Shown here: piece by piece, positions 11,193-24,790 of the stretch
Layout: each line of letters starts with the position of its first letter
Position numbering within the stretch: the first letter of the stretch is position 1
Assembly: GCF_007565055.1 (NCBI RefSeq)
Contig: NC_044559.1
Location: 41,348,546-41,412,545 of the forward strand
Origin: Rhinopithecus roxellana
Lineage: Eukaryota; Chordata; Mammalia; Primates; Cercopithecidae
DNA length: 64,000 nt
Direction: 5' to 3'
Translations under genes and position numbers: made by a program
Notes under the pieces: generated by a model
What the model saw: only the letters and a program-made list of their open reading frames with translations
Told to the model about the DNA's origin: nothing
The model's database searches: none

Positions 11193-12500
11193 ACCAAAAC
11201 AACTCATTATTTTTTATGGCTACATAGTATTCCATGGTGTATATGTGCCACATTTTCTTTATCCAGTCTATCATCGATGGGCATTTGGGTTGATTCCAAG
11301 TCTTTGCTATTGTAAATAGTGCTGCAATAAACATACGTGTGAATGCATCTTTATAGTAGAATGATTTTTAATCCTTTGGGTATATACCCAGTAATGGGAT
11401 TGCTGGGTCAAATGGTATTTCTAGTTCTAGATCCTTGAGGAATTGCCACACTGTCTTCCACTATGGTTGATCTAATTTATACTCCCATCAACAACGTAAT
11501 TTACTTTCCTATCAATAGTCTGGAGCCTTGCCAGCATCTGTTTTTTTTTTTCTTTTTAATAATAGCCATTATGATTGGTGAGAGATGGTATCTCATTGTG
11601 GTTTTGATTTACATTTCTTTGATCATTAGAGATGTGGAGCATTTATTCATATGTTTGTTGGCTGCTTGTATGTCTTCTTTTGAGAAGTGTCTGTTCATGT
11701 CTTTTGCCAATTTTTAATGGGTCAGTTGTTTTTTGCTTGTTGAATTAAGTTCCTAATAGATTCTGGATATTAGACCTTTACTGGATATGTAGTTTGTAAA
11801 TATTTTCTCCCAATCTGTTGGTTGCCTATTTATTCTGTTGATAGTTTATTTTGCTGTGCAGAAGCTCCTTAGTTTAATTAGGTCCCACTTGTCACTTTTT
11901 TCTTCAATTGCTTTTGAAGACTTATTCATAAATTCTTTTCTAAAGCCAGTGTCCAGAATGGTGTTTCCTAGGTTTTCTTCTAGGATTCTTATGGTTTGAG
12001 GTCTTATATTTAAATCTCTAACCCATCTGGAGTTGATTTTTATATATAGTGAAAGATAGGGTTCCAGTTTCAATCTTCTGCTTATGGCTAGCCAGTTAGC
12101 GCAGCACCATTTATTGAATAGGGAGTTCTTTCCCCATTGCTTATTTTTGTCAACTTTGTCAAAGATCACATGGCTCTAGATGTGCAGCTTTATTCCTGGG
12201 CTCTTCATTCTATTTTATTGGCCTGTGTTCTGTTTTTGTGCCAGTACCATGCTCTTTAGGTTACTGTCACCTTATAGTACAGTTTGAATTCAGATAATAT
12301 GATGCCACTGGCTTTGTTGTTTTTGCTTGGAATTACCTAGGTTATTTGGGCTCTTTTGTGAACCCATACGAATTTTAGAATAGTGTTTTCTAGTTCTGTG
12401 AAAAATGATATTCAGAGCTTGACAGGCATAGTGTTGAATCTGCAGATTGCTTTAGACAGTGTGGCCATTTTAACAATATGGATACTTCTAACCCATGAGC
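10905..12500 (-). mobile_element. Primate L1, 3' end, antisense, 5'-truncated
   Basis: Begins with a T-rich tail and AAGTTCTGGGATACACGTGC, then reads back through 3' UTR and the C-terminal part of ORF2. The minus-strand frame 11846-12169 is a recognisable piece of ORF2 reverse-transcriptase C-terminal sequence. About 110 bases of the usual sequence are missing near 11150 compared with the sister copy at 44098-44208. They are replaced by a CAAAA-type tract (11147-11200). The element stops at about 12500 against a Tigger1 fragment. Many stops; not active. Confidence 0.88.
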
Positions 12501-13996
12501 TATTTTTACCACATTTGCAGTTACTTCATTAAAGTCTTGAACTCCTCCAAATTATCCAGGAGGGTTGAAATCAACTTCCAAATTCATGTAAATGTTGACA
12601 TTTTGGCTTCCTCTCATCAATCATGAATGTTCTTAATGACGTCTAGAATGGTGAATCCTTTCCAGAAAGTTATGAATGTATTTTGCTCAGCACAATGAGA
12701 GGAATCATTATTTATGTCAGTTATAGGCTTATGAAATGTATTTTTAAAATACATTTAAAAATGTATTTAAATGTGCTATCACCCAGGCTTTACTATCCTG
12801 TTTATAGAGCACAGGCAGGATAGATTTAGCATCATTAGGAACCCTAGAATTTTTCAAATGGCAAATGAACACTAGCCTCAAATTAATGTTACTAGCTGCA
12901 TTATCCCTTACCACGAGAGTCAGCCTATGATTCAAAGCTTTGAATTCAGACACTAACATCTTCTCTGTACCTATGAAAGTCCTGGGTGGCAGCTTCTTCC
13001 AATAGAAGGCTGTTACTCCATTGAAAATCTGTTGTTTGGTATAGCCACTTTCATCAAGTTTCTTAGCTAGATCTTCTGGATAATTTTTGCTGCTTTGACA
13101 TCAGCACTTGCTGGTTTACTTTACACTTTTATATTGTGGAGACAACTTCTTTCCTTAAAGTTCTTAAATCAACCTCTGCTAGCATCCAACTTTTTTCTGC
13201 AGATATTTTTTTTCACCTCTCTCAGTCTTCATAGAAGTTAACAAGAATTAGGACCTTCCGCTGGGTTAGGCTTTGGCTTAAGAGAATGTTGTGGCTGGTT
13301 TGATTTTCTATCCAAATAAATCACTAAAACTTTCTTCACATAAGCAATAAGGTTGTTTTGCTTTCTTATCATTCATGTGTTTACTGGAGCAGCACTTTTA
13401 ATTTCCTCAAGGACTTTTTCTTCTCCTCTACAACTTGGCTGTTTGGTGCAAGAGGCCTAGTTTTTGGCCTGTCTTAGCTTTCAGTATGTCTTCCTCACTA
13501 AACTTAATCATTTCTAGTCTTTGATTTAAAGTGAGAGAGTTGTGACTATTCTTTTCACTTGAACACTTAAAAAGCCATCGTAGGGTTATTAATGGGCCTC
13601 ATTTCAATATTCTTGTGTCTCAGGGAATAGGGAGGCTCAATGAGAAGGAGAGAGACAGGGGAACGGCTGGTCAGTGGAGCAGTAAGAACACAGACATTTG
13701 TTGATTATGTTTGTTATCCTTTATAGGTGTGGTTCGTGGTACCTCAAAACATTTACAATAGTAACATCAGAGGTCACTGATTACAGATCATCATCACAGA
13801 TATAAAAGTAATGAAAAAGTTCGAGATAGTACAAGAATGATCAAAATGTGACACAGAAACGCACAGTTACATGCTGTTGGAAAAATGACATGAACAGATT
13901 TCCTTAATGAAGGATTGCCACAAGCCTTCAATTTATAAAAAATATAATGCCTGCAAAGCATAATAAAGTGAAGATCAATAAGATGAGGTATGTTTG
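12499..13996 (-). mobile_element. Tigger1-type (pogo/Tc1-mariner) DNA transposon, 5' part
   Basis: The right end carries a decayed terminal inverted repeat (GAGGTATGTTTG) followed by TA, the expected target dinucleotide. Reading leftward on the minus strand come the 5' UTR (GGGAACGGCTGGTCAGTGGA as seen on plus), the DNA-binding region of the transposase and part of the DDE domain. The frame 12744-12959 (minus, 71 codons) preserves a stretch with LTLVVRDNAASNINLRLVF and AKSILPVLYK, matching the transposase catalytic-domain family (related to CENP-B/JRK). Sequence between about 12740 and 12775 jumps over a block of the transposase, so there is an internal deletion, and the 3' half with the second inverted repeat is absent. 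Dead. Confidence 0.85.
12744..12959 (-). pseudogene. Tigger transposase fragment
   Basis: A 71-codon open piece of the Tigger1 transposase DDE domain, the longest surviving frame of that element. It has no start of its own that matters; the methionine is internal to the ancestral protein. Upstream and downstream parts of the ancestral reading frame are interrupted by stops, indels and an internal deletion, so no product is expected. Confidence 0.7.
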
Positions 13997-15379
13997 TATT
14001 TTAAAGTATACAAAACAATACACAATCTTGCATATATATACTAAAAAATATAAAAATATAAAAATGGAACATATCTTTAAGATAATAGTTGTCCTTGCAG
14101 AAAAATAAGGAATGAGACAGAAGAGAGATACCAAACAAATCTGTAATAGGTTTATATGTGGAAAAATCCAGAGAAAACACAGAAAAATGACAAAATTCAT
14201 AAATGATCTGTGCTGGGCACTTGGCTGTTTTAATGCATCACATTTCTGTGTGTTTGAAATATTTTATGGTGATATTTCAAAGCTCTAGAGTTATTCTTTT
14301 GTGCTATTAGGTTTAGGAATGGACAGAATAGATGACTCTCTGTCACCTTCCAGTTCAACTTTTGGCTAAGTCGACACATTACTTGAAAAGTGCCTTAATG
14401 AAGCTTATGTAGACTCAAGCCTCTTTGTGTTTCTGGAGAAGTTAATAAGAATTGGGCCACAAAACTGCTGAAGACTTAAAGGGAGCAGTTTAATCTTGGG
14501 CTGTCACATTGAGTAAGTGTCTTCTGTTTGAGACATCTGTTCTAGTCATAGTGCACCGCATCCCATCCTGTATGCCTGGCAGGGTCTCATTCCTATCATT
14601 ATCCCTCAAGAGCTCTAGACTGGAATTTAAAAAATTTCACATTGACACATCGGGAAAATTGTTGATGGGAGGAAGGCTGTAGATGACATGTTTTCACCCC
14701 TGGCGTTTTTCATGGGAGAGGGAAGGGGTGTGTAAAAGTATAATTAGACGCTTCTTCAGAGTTTTGCCCAGTCAAGCTCTGTGGGTAGCTCCCCCCGCAA
14801 CCCCAGCAGAACCATCACCCATTTCTTGCCAATGTGTTCTTTTCAATTACTCTTAATATCCCATCCAGAATTAGAGATGGAAGAAATAACCGGGTCAGCT
14901 CATCTTTGCTTTGCCAATGCAGGTGTTTTCTAACATGTTTTCTGTGGTGGTGCCCAGTTGTTAATAACATGCCTGTGCACAGTGCAATTATTTTGATAGT
15001 AGGGAGAAGATGATAAACGGAGCCTGTTCTGTGCTACGAGGACCATTTCACCACAGCCCTTCTATGCGGCATCATTGGGGAAACTCGCTGATTCCCACAT
15101 CTGCATTGAAAACCCTTGACTGAAACTCCCTTGCAAATCAGGAGTGAGAAGGAATGGAATGTTCTGGGTAACAAGCAAAGCTTCATGTCACCTTGTTTTT
15201 AATGTCTTAGTTCCAGCCAGATATAGTCTAGCCACAGGAAGCGTATAATCTTATAGTCTTAGATATTTCAGGACAGCTTTCATTAGACAGGATCTGTCCT
15301 GTGGTCCTTATAGCACTTGGCAGAAGATGGTCACTGTAACTATAATTCCTTCAGCAACTGAACCAGCCTCTTTCAGCTA
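13997..15379. other. Single-copy DNA
   Basis: No repeat family or exon is recognised over about 1.4 kb. The minus-strand frame 13928-14200 starts inside the Tigger end, is phenylalanine- and isoleucine-rich, and reflects AT-rich composition. Confidence 0.4.
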
Positions 15380-15575
15380 TGAGTTATGTGGCTCTTAGCA
15401 CCTGTACTTATTTTTATTGTGGCATATATTATTTTGTGTTGTAATGACTGTTTGTCTCTCCCACTATATAGAGCCCCGTGGGTATAAAGATTGTATATTT
15501 GCCCTTCTTTCCTCAGGATCCCAGCATAGTATGTGGTACATCATTTGTGTTTTGTGAATATTTTTGAATGGACGA
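15380..15575 (+). mobile_element. L2-type LINE 3' end
   Basis: TGACTGTTTGTCTCTCCCAC, GGGTATAAAGATTGTATATT, and CCAGCATAGTATGTGGTACA followed by TGAATATTTTTGAATGGACG follow the L2 3' tail order. Confidence 0.65.
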
Positions 15576-16559
15576 ATTAAATCTTGATCTCAGGTCCTCA
15601 TGAAAGAGAGGTGGTTATGATGCCTGAATTGTAGGGTTCCGTGGTTAGGTGGCATAGTTAGTGCTGGCAAATAACTTAGGAAAATATACACATTTCATGA
15701 ATCACTTTTTCATGCAGCAAGAATTTGAGTGTTCTTGAGCCAGGAAGGCAAGATGTTAGAGGTCATGCAGAGTCCAAGAGAGAAGATATATTCCCTGCCC
15801 CACAGGAGCAGGGGAAATAAGAGAGAACTCAAATAATTAGAGTAATGAGATGGGGTGCTAATTAGGAATGTTGATAAAAACATTTAAATGGGCTAGGAGT
15901 TGACAGTAGTTTTGGCTAGTTTAAAATAAATTGGTGCTATCTGCTGAGGAAAAACCTCTTCTGTTGGAGTTTTAGGGAGACAATAAGTAGTATCCCTTTT
16001 CCCCTGTTCCCAGTTTGAAAAATATTTTTAATGTGTGTCTCCTGAGAACAATTTCCTATATGGCCACGACACAATTATTGAACCCAAGGAATTTAAAATG
16101 GATTCTAGGATCTTTCAGTAGACAGAGCTGGGGAAAAAAAGGTGTATTTCCCTCTAATTAAAAGAGAATCTCATCCAGTTCTTCCTCACTCCCTCATGTT
16201 CTATATTTACATCTCCCTTCTCCTCTTTGATAACTCTTTAAATCAATACATTTATGAACTTTTTCTATCTTTAAATACATGCAAATGGTTTCAGGATGAG
16301 AACACTAATATCACTACCAATAACAAACATACTGAATAAAGTTCAAGATTTTTTGTCAGTTCTTTTGGCTCTTAAAATATATCCCATGAAGTGTATGTAA
16401 TCAGATGGTTGTGCTAAAATGTTACCTGAATTATTTTTTGTTCTCTGTGTGGCACTGATATCAAGTTGATATACAATTATATTAATTTGTTGCTTTTTAC
16501 ATTACACTTTAGGATTTTTCATCTCGTTTCATATTAATTTTGAAAATGAAAAACAGCTG
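15576..16559. other. Single-copy AT-rich DNA
   Basis: Nothing recognised. Confidence 0.4.
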
Positions 16560-17060
16560 CATGTTTCAAGTCAAAACCACACAAAAGGTGTATTCAGAGA
16601 AGTCTCTCTGCCATCTTTTTTCTTTCTACCTCCATTTCTACCCTTCCCATAAATAACTTTTTAGGAGATTTTAGGTAATCTTTATGATAAATGAAGTAAA
16701 TATGGGTCTATTCTTTCCCTTTATTCTCATGCAAGAAGTGACATGCTAAATAATTCTTTGGAACTTTGATTTTTAAAATTAACAATACATCCTGGAAGTT
16801 ATTCCATATCACTGTATAGAAAGCGTTCTCATTCTTTCTGTAAATGGCTACACATTACTCTGGTGTGTGGATGTACCACAAGTACACGACTCATCTACAG
16901 ATGGCCATTTGGGCTGTTTCTACCAAACAACACAGCAATGAAAAACTTCCGAATGTGCTGTTTCTTATTTGTAGAGGTGGCTTCTCAAGGTAAATTCTAG
17001 AACTGGGATTTCTGGGTAATAAATTACCCACTTGCATTCTGAGTCAGTTTGAAACAGAGA
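16560..17060 (-). mobile_element. Old L1M-type 3' end, antisense
   Basis: GTTATTCCATATCACTGTAT, AAATGGCTACACATTACTCT, GATGTACCACAAGTACACGA, GGCCATTTGGGCTGTTTCTA and AACTGGGATTTCTGGGTAA occur in the order of the antisense 3' region of old mammalian L1 elements. Highly decayed. Confidence 0.6.
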
Positions 17061-19449
17061 TGTCAGGCAGATGGAGAGGAAAATGTTGGCTTTCTTACTC
17101 TTAGATCATTTGCAAAAGGTGGCTCAGATGCTTCCTATCCTAAATCCCTGGAGCAGTCTTAACCACCCAGTGCAGGCGATCCTAGAAAACTGTGGGCAGA
17201 TTCTTAATGGGCAGAGCCCTTACTGCTTAGCTTATGGCCTTGTCCGTGGGACACCAAAGCGTTTCCACTCTGCAGGAAGGCAGATACCAAGGGATAGCAA
17301 AGAGATGGAGTCGTGAGGTTTAAGTATCCCAACTCCACCAGTCAGAGAAATCTCTCCTCCTCCCATGGGGAGAAAAAAGTAAGGGGTGGAGAGAGGCCAG
17401 GAGTGTTACTTTAACTTACGTTCTTCTATGTAGAAACATGAAGATGAAGGAAAATGTTCCCTCTTTCCTCAATGCCCTGTAGCCACCAGCATCAGGCTCT
17501 TTAGTGGACTCTGGTGGGGTGGATGAGGGCTAGAAACATCTGAAGAATGAATAAAAATGAGAGAGTAAAACCAAATAAAACCTAGAAACCTTGGAGACTG
17601 TGAATCACATATTCAGTTGAATGGCCTAAAAAACGGTACCAGCTTCCCTTCGCTTGGTATAATTTAAAATTAAAATTAAGCTTAAAAATTAATTTAAAAT
17701 GTAAATTAAAAATTCTGGGACCTCTCTGCCATGAGAGAACGTGTAGGGAAGGGATGGGGTGCACCGTGTGGACATGGCTGTGCTGGAGGTTGTGTTTGCT
17801 GCTCTCACGCCATGTGGTTAGCGGGACATCAGGGAGGATCACTGTGTTACACATTTGGTTCTGCTGAAAATGTCCTATTTTTATTTTTATTATAGTCACC
17901 CCATTATAGGTGGGGTGACCATAAGAGGCAGGGAAGTGGAAATCATTCATCTCATCTATAAACTATTGTGGAGGCATTCGGATTAGGAGGGGTGCATTTT
18001 TTATTTAAATTTTCCAGAGGCTGTTTGGCCAATATCTATGCTTTTAAATATTTTGTGTAAAAGGAGAACAGTGTGTTGAGTTCTCAATCTGGTAAATTTA
18101 AGAACATCAGACTCCAAAAAAAAAAAAAAAAAAAAAAAAGAAAATATTTCTATTTTCTCTTAGAATATTAGAAATTAAACAGGTTCAATCACATTTCATT
18201 GCAAGCATAAAAATACTCAGAACGTGGTGGGAAGATTTTGGATTTCTGTGAAGTTTCATTTATTTTGAAATATGTAATTTTTTTCTACTTACATTGTGAA
18301 AGTTGAAACCTTAGAGAAATGTTTAATAGAGAAGGTGTGAACTGTTCACAGTCTTAGACCTCAGAGATAATCTTTTATCTAGTTTGGTATAGAGCCTTCC
18401 ACCATTTTCCCCTTTCTATCTCTGTGATAGCATGTATTACACTTTGCGCAGGGAAAATTCAATTATATTGTTTTGCAACTCATATTTTTTCAATGATCAT
18501 GTCCTGGATACTTTTGTAGCAGATATACACAGTCTGTGAGCCTAGACCACCTCCCTTCTCCCTGAAGCTCCCTTGCATGCTGCCTGTCCTAACTTACATT
18601 GGTGCTAGGCGACTCCTTATGTTTTTATATAACCTTCCCTGCAGAAAGAGTTGACTGGTTCAAGCTGTGTGAGTGAATGTCTTTCCCTGGCATATTAGAA
18701 ACTGAAATAGGGAATACGTTTCCCTTTGAAAATGATACGAGGATATTTGGCTTAGGTACTCTCAACAGGGAGGAAGCCAACATAAAGCCAATGACAGAAA
18801 CACAAAGCGGGTGCTGGAAAGGAGAGTCCTAGTAGTGTCTTAGCCCCTGGATTGAGCTGTTCTTTTCTCAGTCTCGTTGATCAGTCACATTCTACTTCGT
18901 TGATTTGGAGGAGTCAGTAGCTTTTTTTTTTCCCTCCTAACCTAGTTTGAATTATATTTCTTGCCGCTTATATTCAAAAGTGTCTTTATTAATACATCTC
19001 GCTATGCTAATATATCAATATTGTCCATTTTTATTGGGTGGGTTATAGTTTAGTAATATATGAACTCGTATTTTAAAAACTCTTCTATTTATAATCATTT
19101 GCATTATTTTGAAGCTTTGACTTTAGACAATGCAGCAATGAGCATTATTTTATACTTGCACGGTTGTTGAGTATCTCTAGGGAAAAATCGTAGTAGAAAA
19201 ACAGAAAAGGCTTAGATGTTTTAAATTTGAGTAGATTATATCCAACTACCATCTCCCAAATTGTACCAATACTCCCCAAGATAGTGGCAGATAGTATGGA
19301 TATCCTTACAGTTAGATGTTGCCTATAGTTTAAATCTTTGCAAATGCAATAGGAGAACAATAATTTCTAGTTTACACTTGCATTGTAAAATTATTCCTGT
19401 GCAGGAACACCTTTAATACACTTATTACATACAGTAGGACAAAGATGAG
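17061..19449. other. AT-rich DNA with possible old L1 traces
   Basis: No gene is recognised. 17640-17720 is an A/T-only-biased tract (repeated TTAAAAT). 18115-18139 is an isolated poly(A). 18440-18520 and 18990-19150 carry weak antisense L1M-like phrases (CAATGCAGCAATGAGCATTA). I cannot set borders. Confidence 0.35.
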
Positions 19450-22400
19450 GATTACAGTGGAGTTCTTGTTGGAAATAATACAAATCAGATGAGAGTGGAA
19501 CACTATGTGAAAAATGCTAAAAGAAAAACTATCAACTGAGAATTCTACAGCTACTGAAACCATTCTTCAAAAATGGAGGTGAAATAAAGGCTTTTGTTGA
19601 CATAAAAAAGTTGAAAGAATTCATCATCCTCAGAGCTCTGCTATCAGAAATGCTGCAGAAAGTTCTATGGGAAGATGGAAAATGACAGTAGATGGAAATC
19701 TGGATCTACACAAAGGAAAGAAGAGCACCAAAAAAGTAACCACATAGATAGGTATAAAATACTTTTAAAAAATGATTATACAAATCTCTTTAGAAGATAC
19801 TTGTGGACTTTCCTGATATCTATTATTGTTTCTAAACAATAAATTGTTTAAAGCAAAAAATAATAATTATATTGTGGGATTCTAACATGTAGAATTAAAG
19901 TATATGACAATAATCATACAAATGTCATAAATATGATAATAGTACAAATGTCATAAAAAAGAAATAGAAATATACTACAAGATTCTTATGCTATATGTAA
20001 AGCAGTATAATATCATTTGAACACAGACTGTGGTAAGTAAAGCATGCATACCATATGCCCTGGAGCAATCTCTAAAATGATGTCAAAAGGATTAGAGCTA
20101 AAAAGCAAACAAAGCAGGAAAATTGGAACCATAAAAATACTCCATTAGTCCAAAAGAAGGCAGGAAAAAAGAATAGAACAGATGTGACAGAAAACAAATG
20201 GCAAGATAATAGATTTAAACTAAGCGATAGCAATACTCACATTACATGTTAATAGTCTAAACATTAATTAAAAGGCAGAGAATGTCATATTGGATAAAAA
20301 TGGAAGATCAAGCTATATAGAAACTCACTTTAAATACAAATATACATTAGTAAAAGAATGAGAAGATATATAGTGTTAATATTAATCAAAAGAAAGTTAA
20401 AGTGGTAATATTATATCACATAAATTAGATTTTATAGCAAAGAATATTACCAGGGATAAAAAGGACCATTTCATAATGATAAAATTGAGAGAACATAACA
20501 ATCCTAAATAATTATGCAATTAATAACAGAGTTTCAAAATATCTGAAGCAAAAACTGAAATAATTACAAGGAGAAACAGATATTTACACAGTTGCAATCA
20601 CAGATTTAAAAACCATTCTATTAGTAACCAGTAGAATAAGTAGAAAATCAACTGGAATATGAATTACTTGAACAACACTATCAGCCAACTTGACTTAATT
20701 GACATCTATAGAACACTTCATTGGACAAAAGTGGAATACACATTCTTGTCAAGGGTATACAGAACATTTACTAAAATAGACTAAATTCTAGGCCATAACA
20801 TAAGTCTGAATGAATTTTAAAGGACTCATAAAATATGTTTTCTGATTGTAATGGGATTATGTTAGAAACAATAATAGAAAGATATCTGAAAAGTCCACAA
20901 GTACCTGGAAACTAAATAAACCCCATCTAAAAAACTCACGTATCAAAAAAGAAATTTATACTTTAAATTGAATAAAAATATAAATGCAACATATCAGTAT
21001 CAATGGGATGCAGCTAAAACAGTATTTGGAGGAACATCTATAACACTAGCCTATAGTAAAAAGAAGAAAGATTTCAACTAAATGCTACAAATTTCCAACT
21101 TAAGAAACTAGAAAAAGGGTAGCAAATTAAACCCAGAGTAAGTTTATGACGTGCAATAATAAGGATCAGAACAGGACTCAGTTAAATAGGAAAAATTAAG
21201 AAAAACAATATAACAAAAATTTCATTCTTTAAGAAGATTAATAAAATCGATAAACCTCTAGTCAGAGTGGTCAGGAATAAAACATAGAAGGTAAAAATGA
21301 TCAATATTCAGAAAATTAGAGAGGTGACATTACTTCAAATTCTACAGATACTAAAATGATAACATGGAAATACTTGAATGACTTTAAGCCAATAAATTTG
21401 ATGATTTAAATGCAATGGGAAAATTTCTTGAATGACCAAAACTCTCAAATCTCACTCAGAAAGAAACTGAATTTGAATAGCTCTATATCTATCGAATGAT
21501 TTGGATTTATAGTTAACAGCCTTCCCACAAAGAAAACTCAGGCATAGGTGGCTTCACTGGTGAATTATCCTAAACATTTAAGGAAGAAATAATGTCACAG
21601 CTATGCAAACACTTCTAGAAAATTAAACAGGACAAAATACTTTCCAACTCTGTAATATACTTACAGACTAATGTGTCTTATGAAAATGATGCAAAAATTC
21701 TTAACAAAATGTTAGCAATTTGAATCCAACAATATATAATTGGATAGTACAGCATGGCCAAGTAATGTTTGGTTTGGAGATGCAAGGTTGATTTTACATT
21801 TGGGAACAAATTGATGTAATTTACTGTATTAACAGACTAAAAAAGAAAAAACCTTAAGAGCTCAATAGATGCAGAAAAAGCATTTGAAAAAAATTCAACA
21901 TTCATTAGTTAGAAACTTTCAGCAAATTAGGAACAGAAGAGACCGTCTTCAAGTTGATGAAAGTCATTTACCAGAAACCCATAGCCAACATCATACTTAA
22001 TCATGAAATATCAAATGCAGTATTCCTCAGATAAGAAACAAAAGAAGAATGCTTGTTTTTTACCACTTCTATTCTACTGGCCAGTTGATACGGTACACTT
22101 TCTCTCTCTTACCCCTGTCAAAAAAAGGGCATCCAGACTGGAATGAAAGAGGTAAAATTATCTTTATTTTCTGATGACATATTTATGTAGAAAAATTGAT
22201 AGAATCTGCAAAAATATTTTTAGAACTAATAAGTGAGGCTGGCAAGGTTGCAGGATACAAGATCAACATACAGAAAGAAATTGTAGTACTATAAACTAGC
22301 TACAAACAAATTTAAAGGAAATAAAATAATGCCATTTTCAATAGTACACAAATATGAAACACTTCGGGATAAATCTGACAAAATGTATAAGATCTGTACA

Positions 22401-24505
22401 ATAAAAACTGTGCTGAGAGAAATTATAAAAGACATAAATAAATGGAAAGTTATACTGTGTTCACATAATAATATTGAGAAGACCCAATATTATTCAGATG
22501 TCAGTTATTTCCCAAGGGACCTAGAGTTAATGCAATATCAATTGAAACTTCATTAGGCCTTTTTTCCCCAGTATACCTTGATAACTTGATCCAACACAAT
22601 CCCAGTTAAAATGTCAGTAGGCTTTTTTTTTCCTAGAACTAATGTGTGGGCCTCAAATTCATTCAGAGATGCAAGATATCTAGTATAATTAAAACAGTTT
22701 TATTATATTAAAGAAAATAGTTGGAGGACTTATACTACCTGAGTTCAAGACTTACATTAAAGCTATAGTAATTAAGACAGTATGATACTGGCATCAAAAT
22801 GGACAAGTAGTCAATGGAACAGAGTCCAGTAATGACCCAGGTACATGTAGTTAATTTATTTTTGACAAAGGTATAAAGTCAATTAAATGTAGGAAAAACA
22901 TTCTTTTTCAGCAAATGCTGTTGAAATAATTGTATACTTCTGTTTTAAAAATTAATTTTGATTCCTATCTTATACCTGTACAAAATTAACTCAAAATGTA
23001 TCATAGATCTAAATGTAAAAGTTTAAATTATAAAACCTCTAGAAGAATATATAGGAGAAAATATTTATGACCTTGGATAGGGCAAGAATTTCTTAGAAAT
23101 GATACCAAAATCACAATTCATTAAAAAAGACAAATTAGACTTTGTCAAAATTAAGACCATCTGCTCTTTGGTAAATACTCAAGAGAGTGAAAATACAGGC
23201 TACGACTGAGAAAATATTTGCAAATAAATACATCTGATAAAAGATTTATGTCCAGGATATGTTATTAAAACTAATAAAACTCAATAACAAAAATATATGA
23301 TAAAAAATGGGCAAAATATTTGAATAGATATTTCACTGAAGAAAATATATGAATGGCAAATAAGCATATGAATAGACTCTTAACATTATTATCACTCAGT
23401 TAAATGCAAATTAAAACTACAATAAGATGCTGATATCCAAAGTTTTTTTTTTTTTTTTTAAACTGACCTTATCAAATGTTGTCAAGGATGTAGAGCAACT
23501 GGAACTCTGATACACTGTTGTCAAGAATGTGAAATGGTACAACTACTTTGGAAAATAGTTTAGCAATTCCTTTAAAGTTAATCATATACTTGTGATCCAG
23601 GAATTTACCCAAGGGAAATGAAAACATCTGTTCGTACAAAGGCTTGTACACAAATATTTATAGCAACTTTATTTGTAACAGCCAAAAGCCAGAAACAATC
23701 AATGACAATCAACAGATAAGTGGATAATTGTGATATATTCATATAATGGAATAAGAGTCACCAACATAAGTAATAAACTATTTATATATGTAACAACATG
23801 AACGAATCTCAAAATAATTAGGTTGAGTGATAGAAGCTAGACAAAAAAATTAACGTGATACTGTGTCTTTGTTTCTACTGCCTTAACAAAATGCCATAAA
23901 CTAGGTACTTTATAAACAGCAGAAATTTCTTACAGTTCTGAAGGCTGAAGTCCCAGATCAGGGTGCCAGTGTCGTAGGGTTCTTGTGAGGGTCCCATTCC
24001 AGGTTACAGACTGCTGGCTTCTCACTGTAACCTCACAGAATGGAAGGGATGAGTTAGCTCTCTGGGGTCCCTTGCGTAATGGGTGCTAATCCCATTAATT
24101 AGGTCTCTGCCTTCATGACCTTGTCGGCTCTCAAAGGCTCTACCTCCTAATACCATCAACTTAGAGGTTAGGATTTCAACATATGAATTTGGGAGTGGGG
24201 GCACACAAACATTCAATCCATAGCAGTATGATTCTCTTCATACAAATTTCTAGAAAATGAACACTAATCTATAGTAACAGAAAGCAGATCAGTGGTTTGA
24301 GGGAGTGTGGGTGAGAAGGGGATGGCAGATAGGGCAGAATAGTGGGAGGGATTATAAAGGGGTACAAGGAACCTTTGCCATGTGGGATAAATTATCTCGA
24401 TTGCATTGTTGGTTTCATGGGGTATACAAAGCTTCTGAAAATGAACTTTTTAAGTATGTGTGGTTTATTGTATGTCTTATACCTCAGTAAAAAGGTTCAA
24501 AGAAA
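19450..24505 (+). mobile_element. Old L1 (L1M type), sense, split by an LTR
   Basis: Begins in the C-terminal part of ORF1 (GGAAATAATACAAATCAGAT, then CAACTGAGAATTCTACAG). It passes the inter-ORF region (about 19690-19850), a heavily decayed ORF2 (endonuclease phrases near 20240-20720, reverse transcriptase near 21840-22280) and the 3' UTR. The 3' UTR resumes after the LTR at 23862-24225 (GATTCTCTTCATACAAATTT ... TATACCTCAGTAAAAAGG). No long reading frame survives. A poly(T) at 23442-23459 and many indels show age. Subfamily from memory: L1MA/L1MB range. Confidence 0.85.
23862..24225 (-). mobile_element. MaLR LTR (MLT1/MST-like), antisense, inside the old L1
   Basis: An antisense LTR: TGCCTTAACAAAATGCCATA, GAAATTTCTTACAGTTCTGA, CTAATCCCATTAATTAGG, and GGATTTCAACATATGAATTT with the terminal ATTCAATCCATAGCA. 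It separates two parts of one L1 3' UTR, so it is younger than that L1. The target duplication is not clear. A sister copy of the same type is at 34153-34204 plus 36477-36820. Confidence 0.75.
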
Positions 24506-24538
24506 TGACACCAAGGAAACCACCATTCACCACTGGTG

Positions 24539-24790
24539 CAGTGCTCTAGAACATGGGCATTGGAGGTGGACAGGCCTGGGTTCAAACCCAATCCTGCATC
24601 TTGGACACTACTTTTTCTGTAAGTCTATTTCTTCATTATAGAGGTGCAGACTGATGAATTAATATTGTATTCTGCATACAAAACGGGGATAATAATGCCT
24701 CTCCAACAGGGTTGTGGTGAGGGTCAGATGCACTGTCATGTATAAATTGTGTGCATTATAGTAACTAGTCAATCATCCGTCCTTTTTATT
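24539..24790 (+). mobile_element. MIR SINE
   Basis: GCCTGGGTTCAAACCCAATC is followed by GGGGATAATAATGCCTCTC and GGGTTGTGGTGAGGGTCAGA, the tRNA-derived and central domains of MIR, in order. Confidence 0.65.

Noticed and set aside
24022..24216. Minus-strand 64-codon frame
   Set aside because: Lies wholly inside a MaLR LTR.
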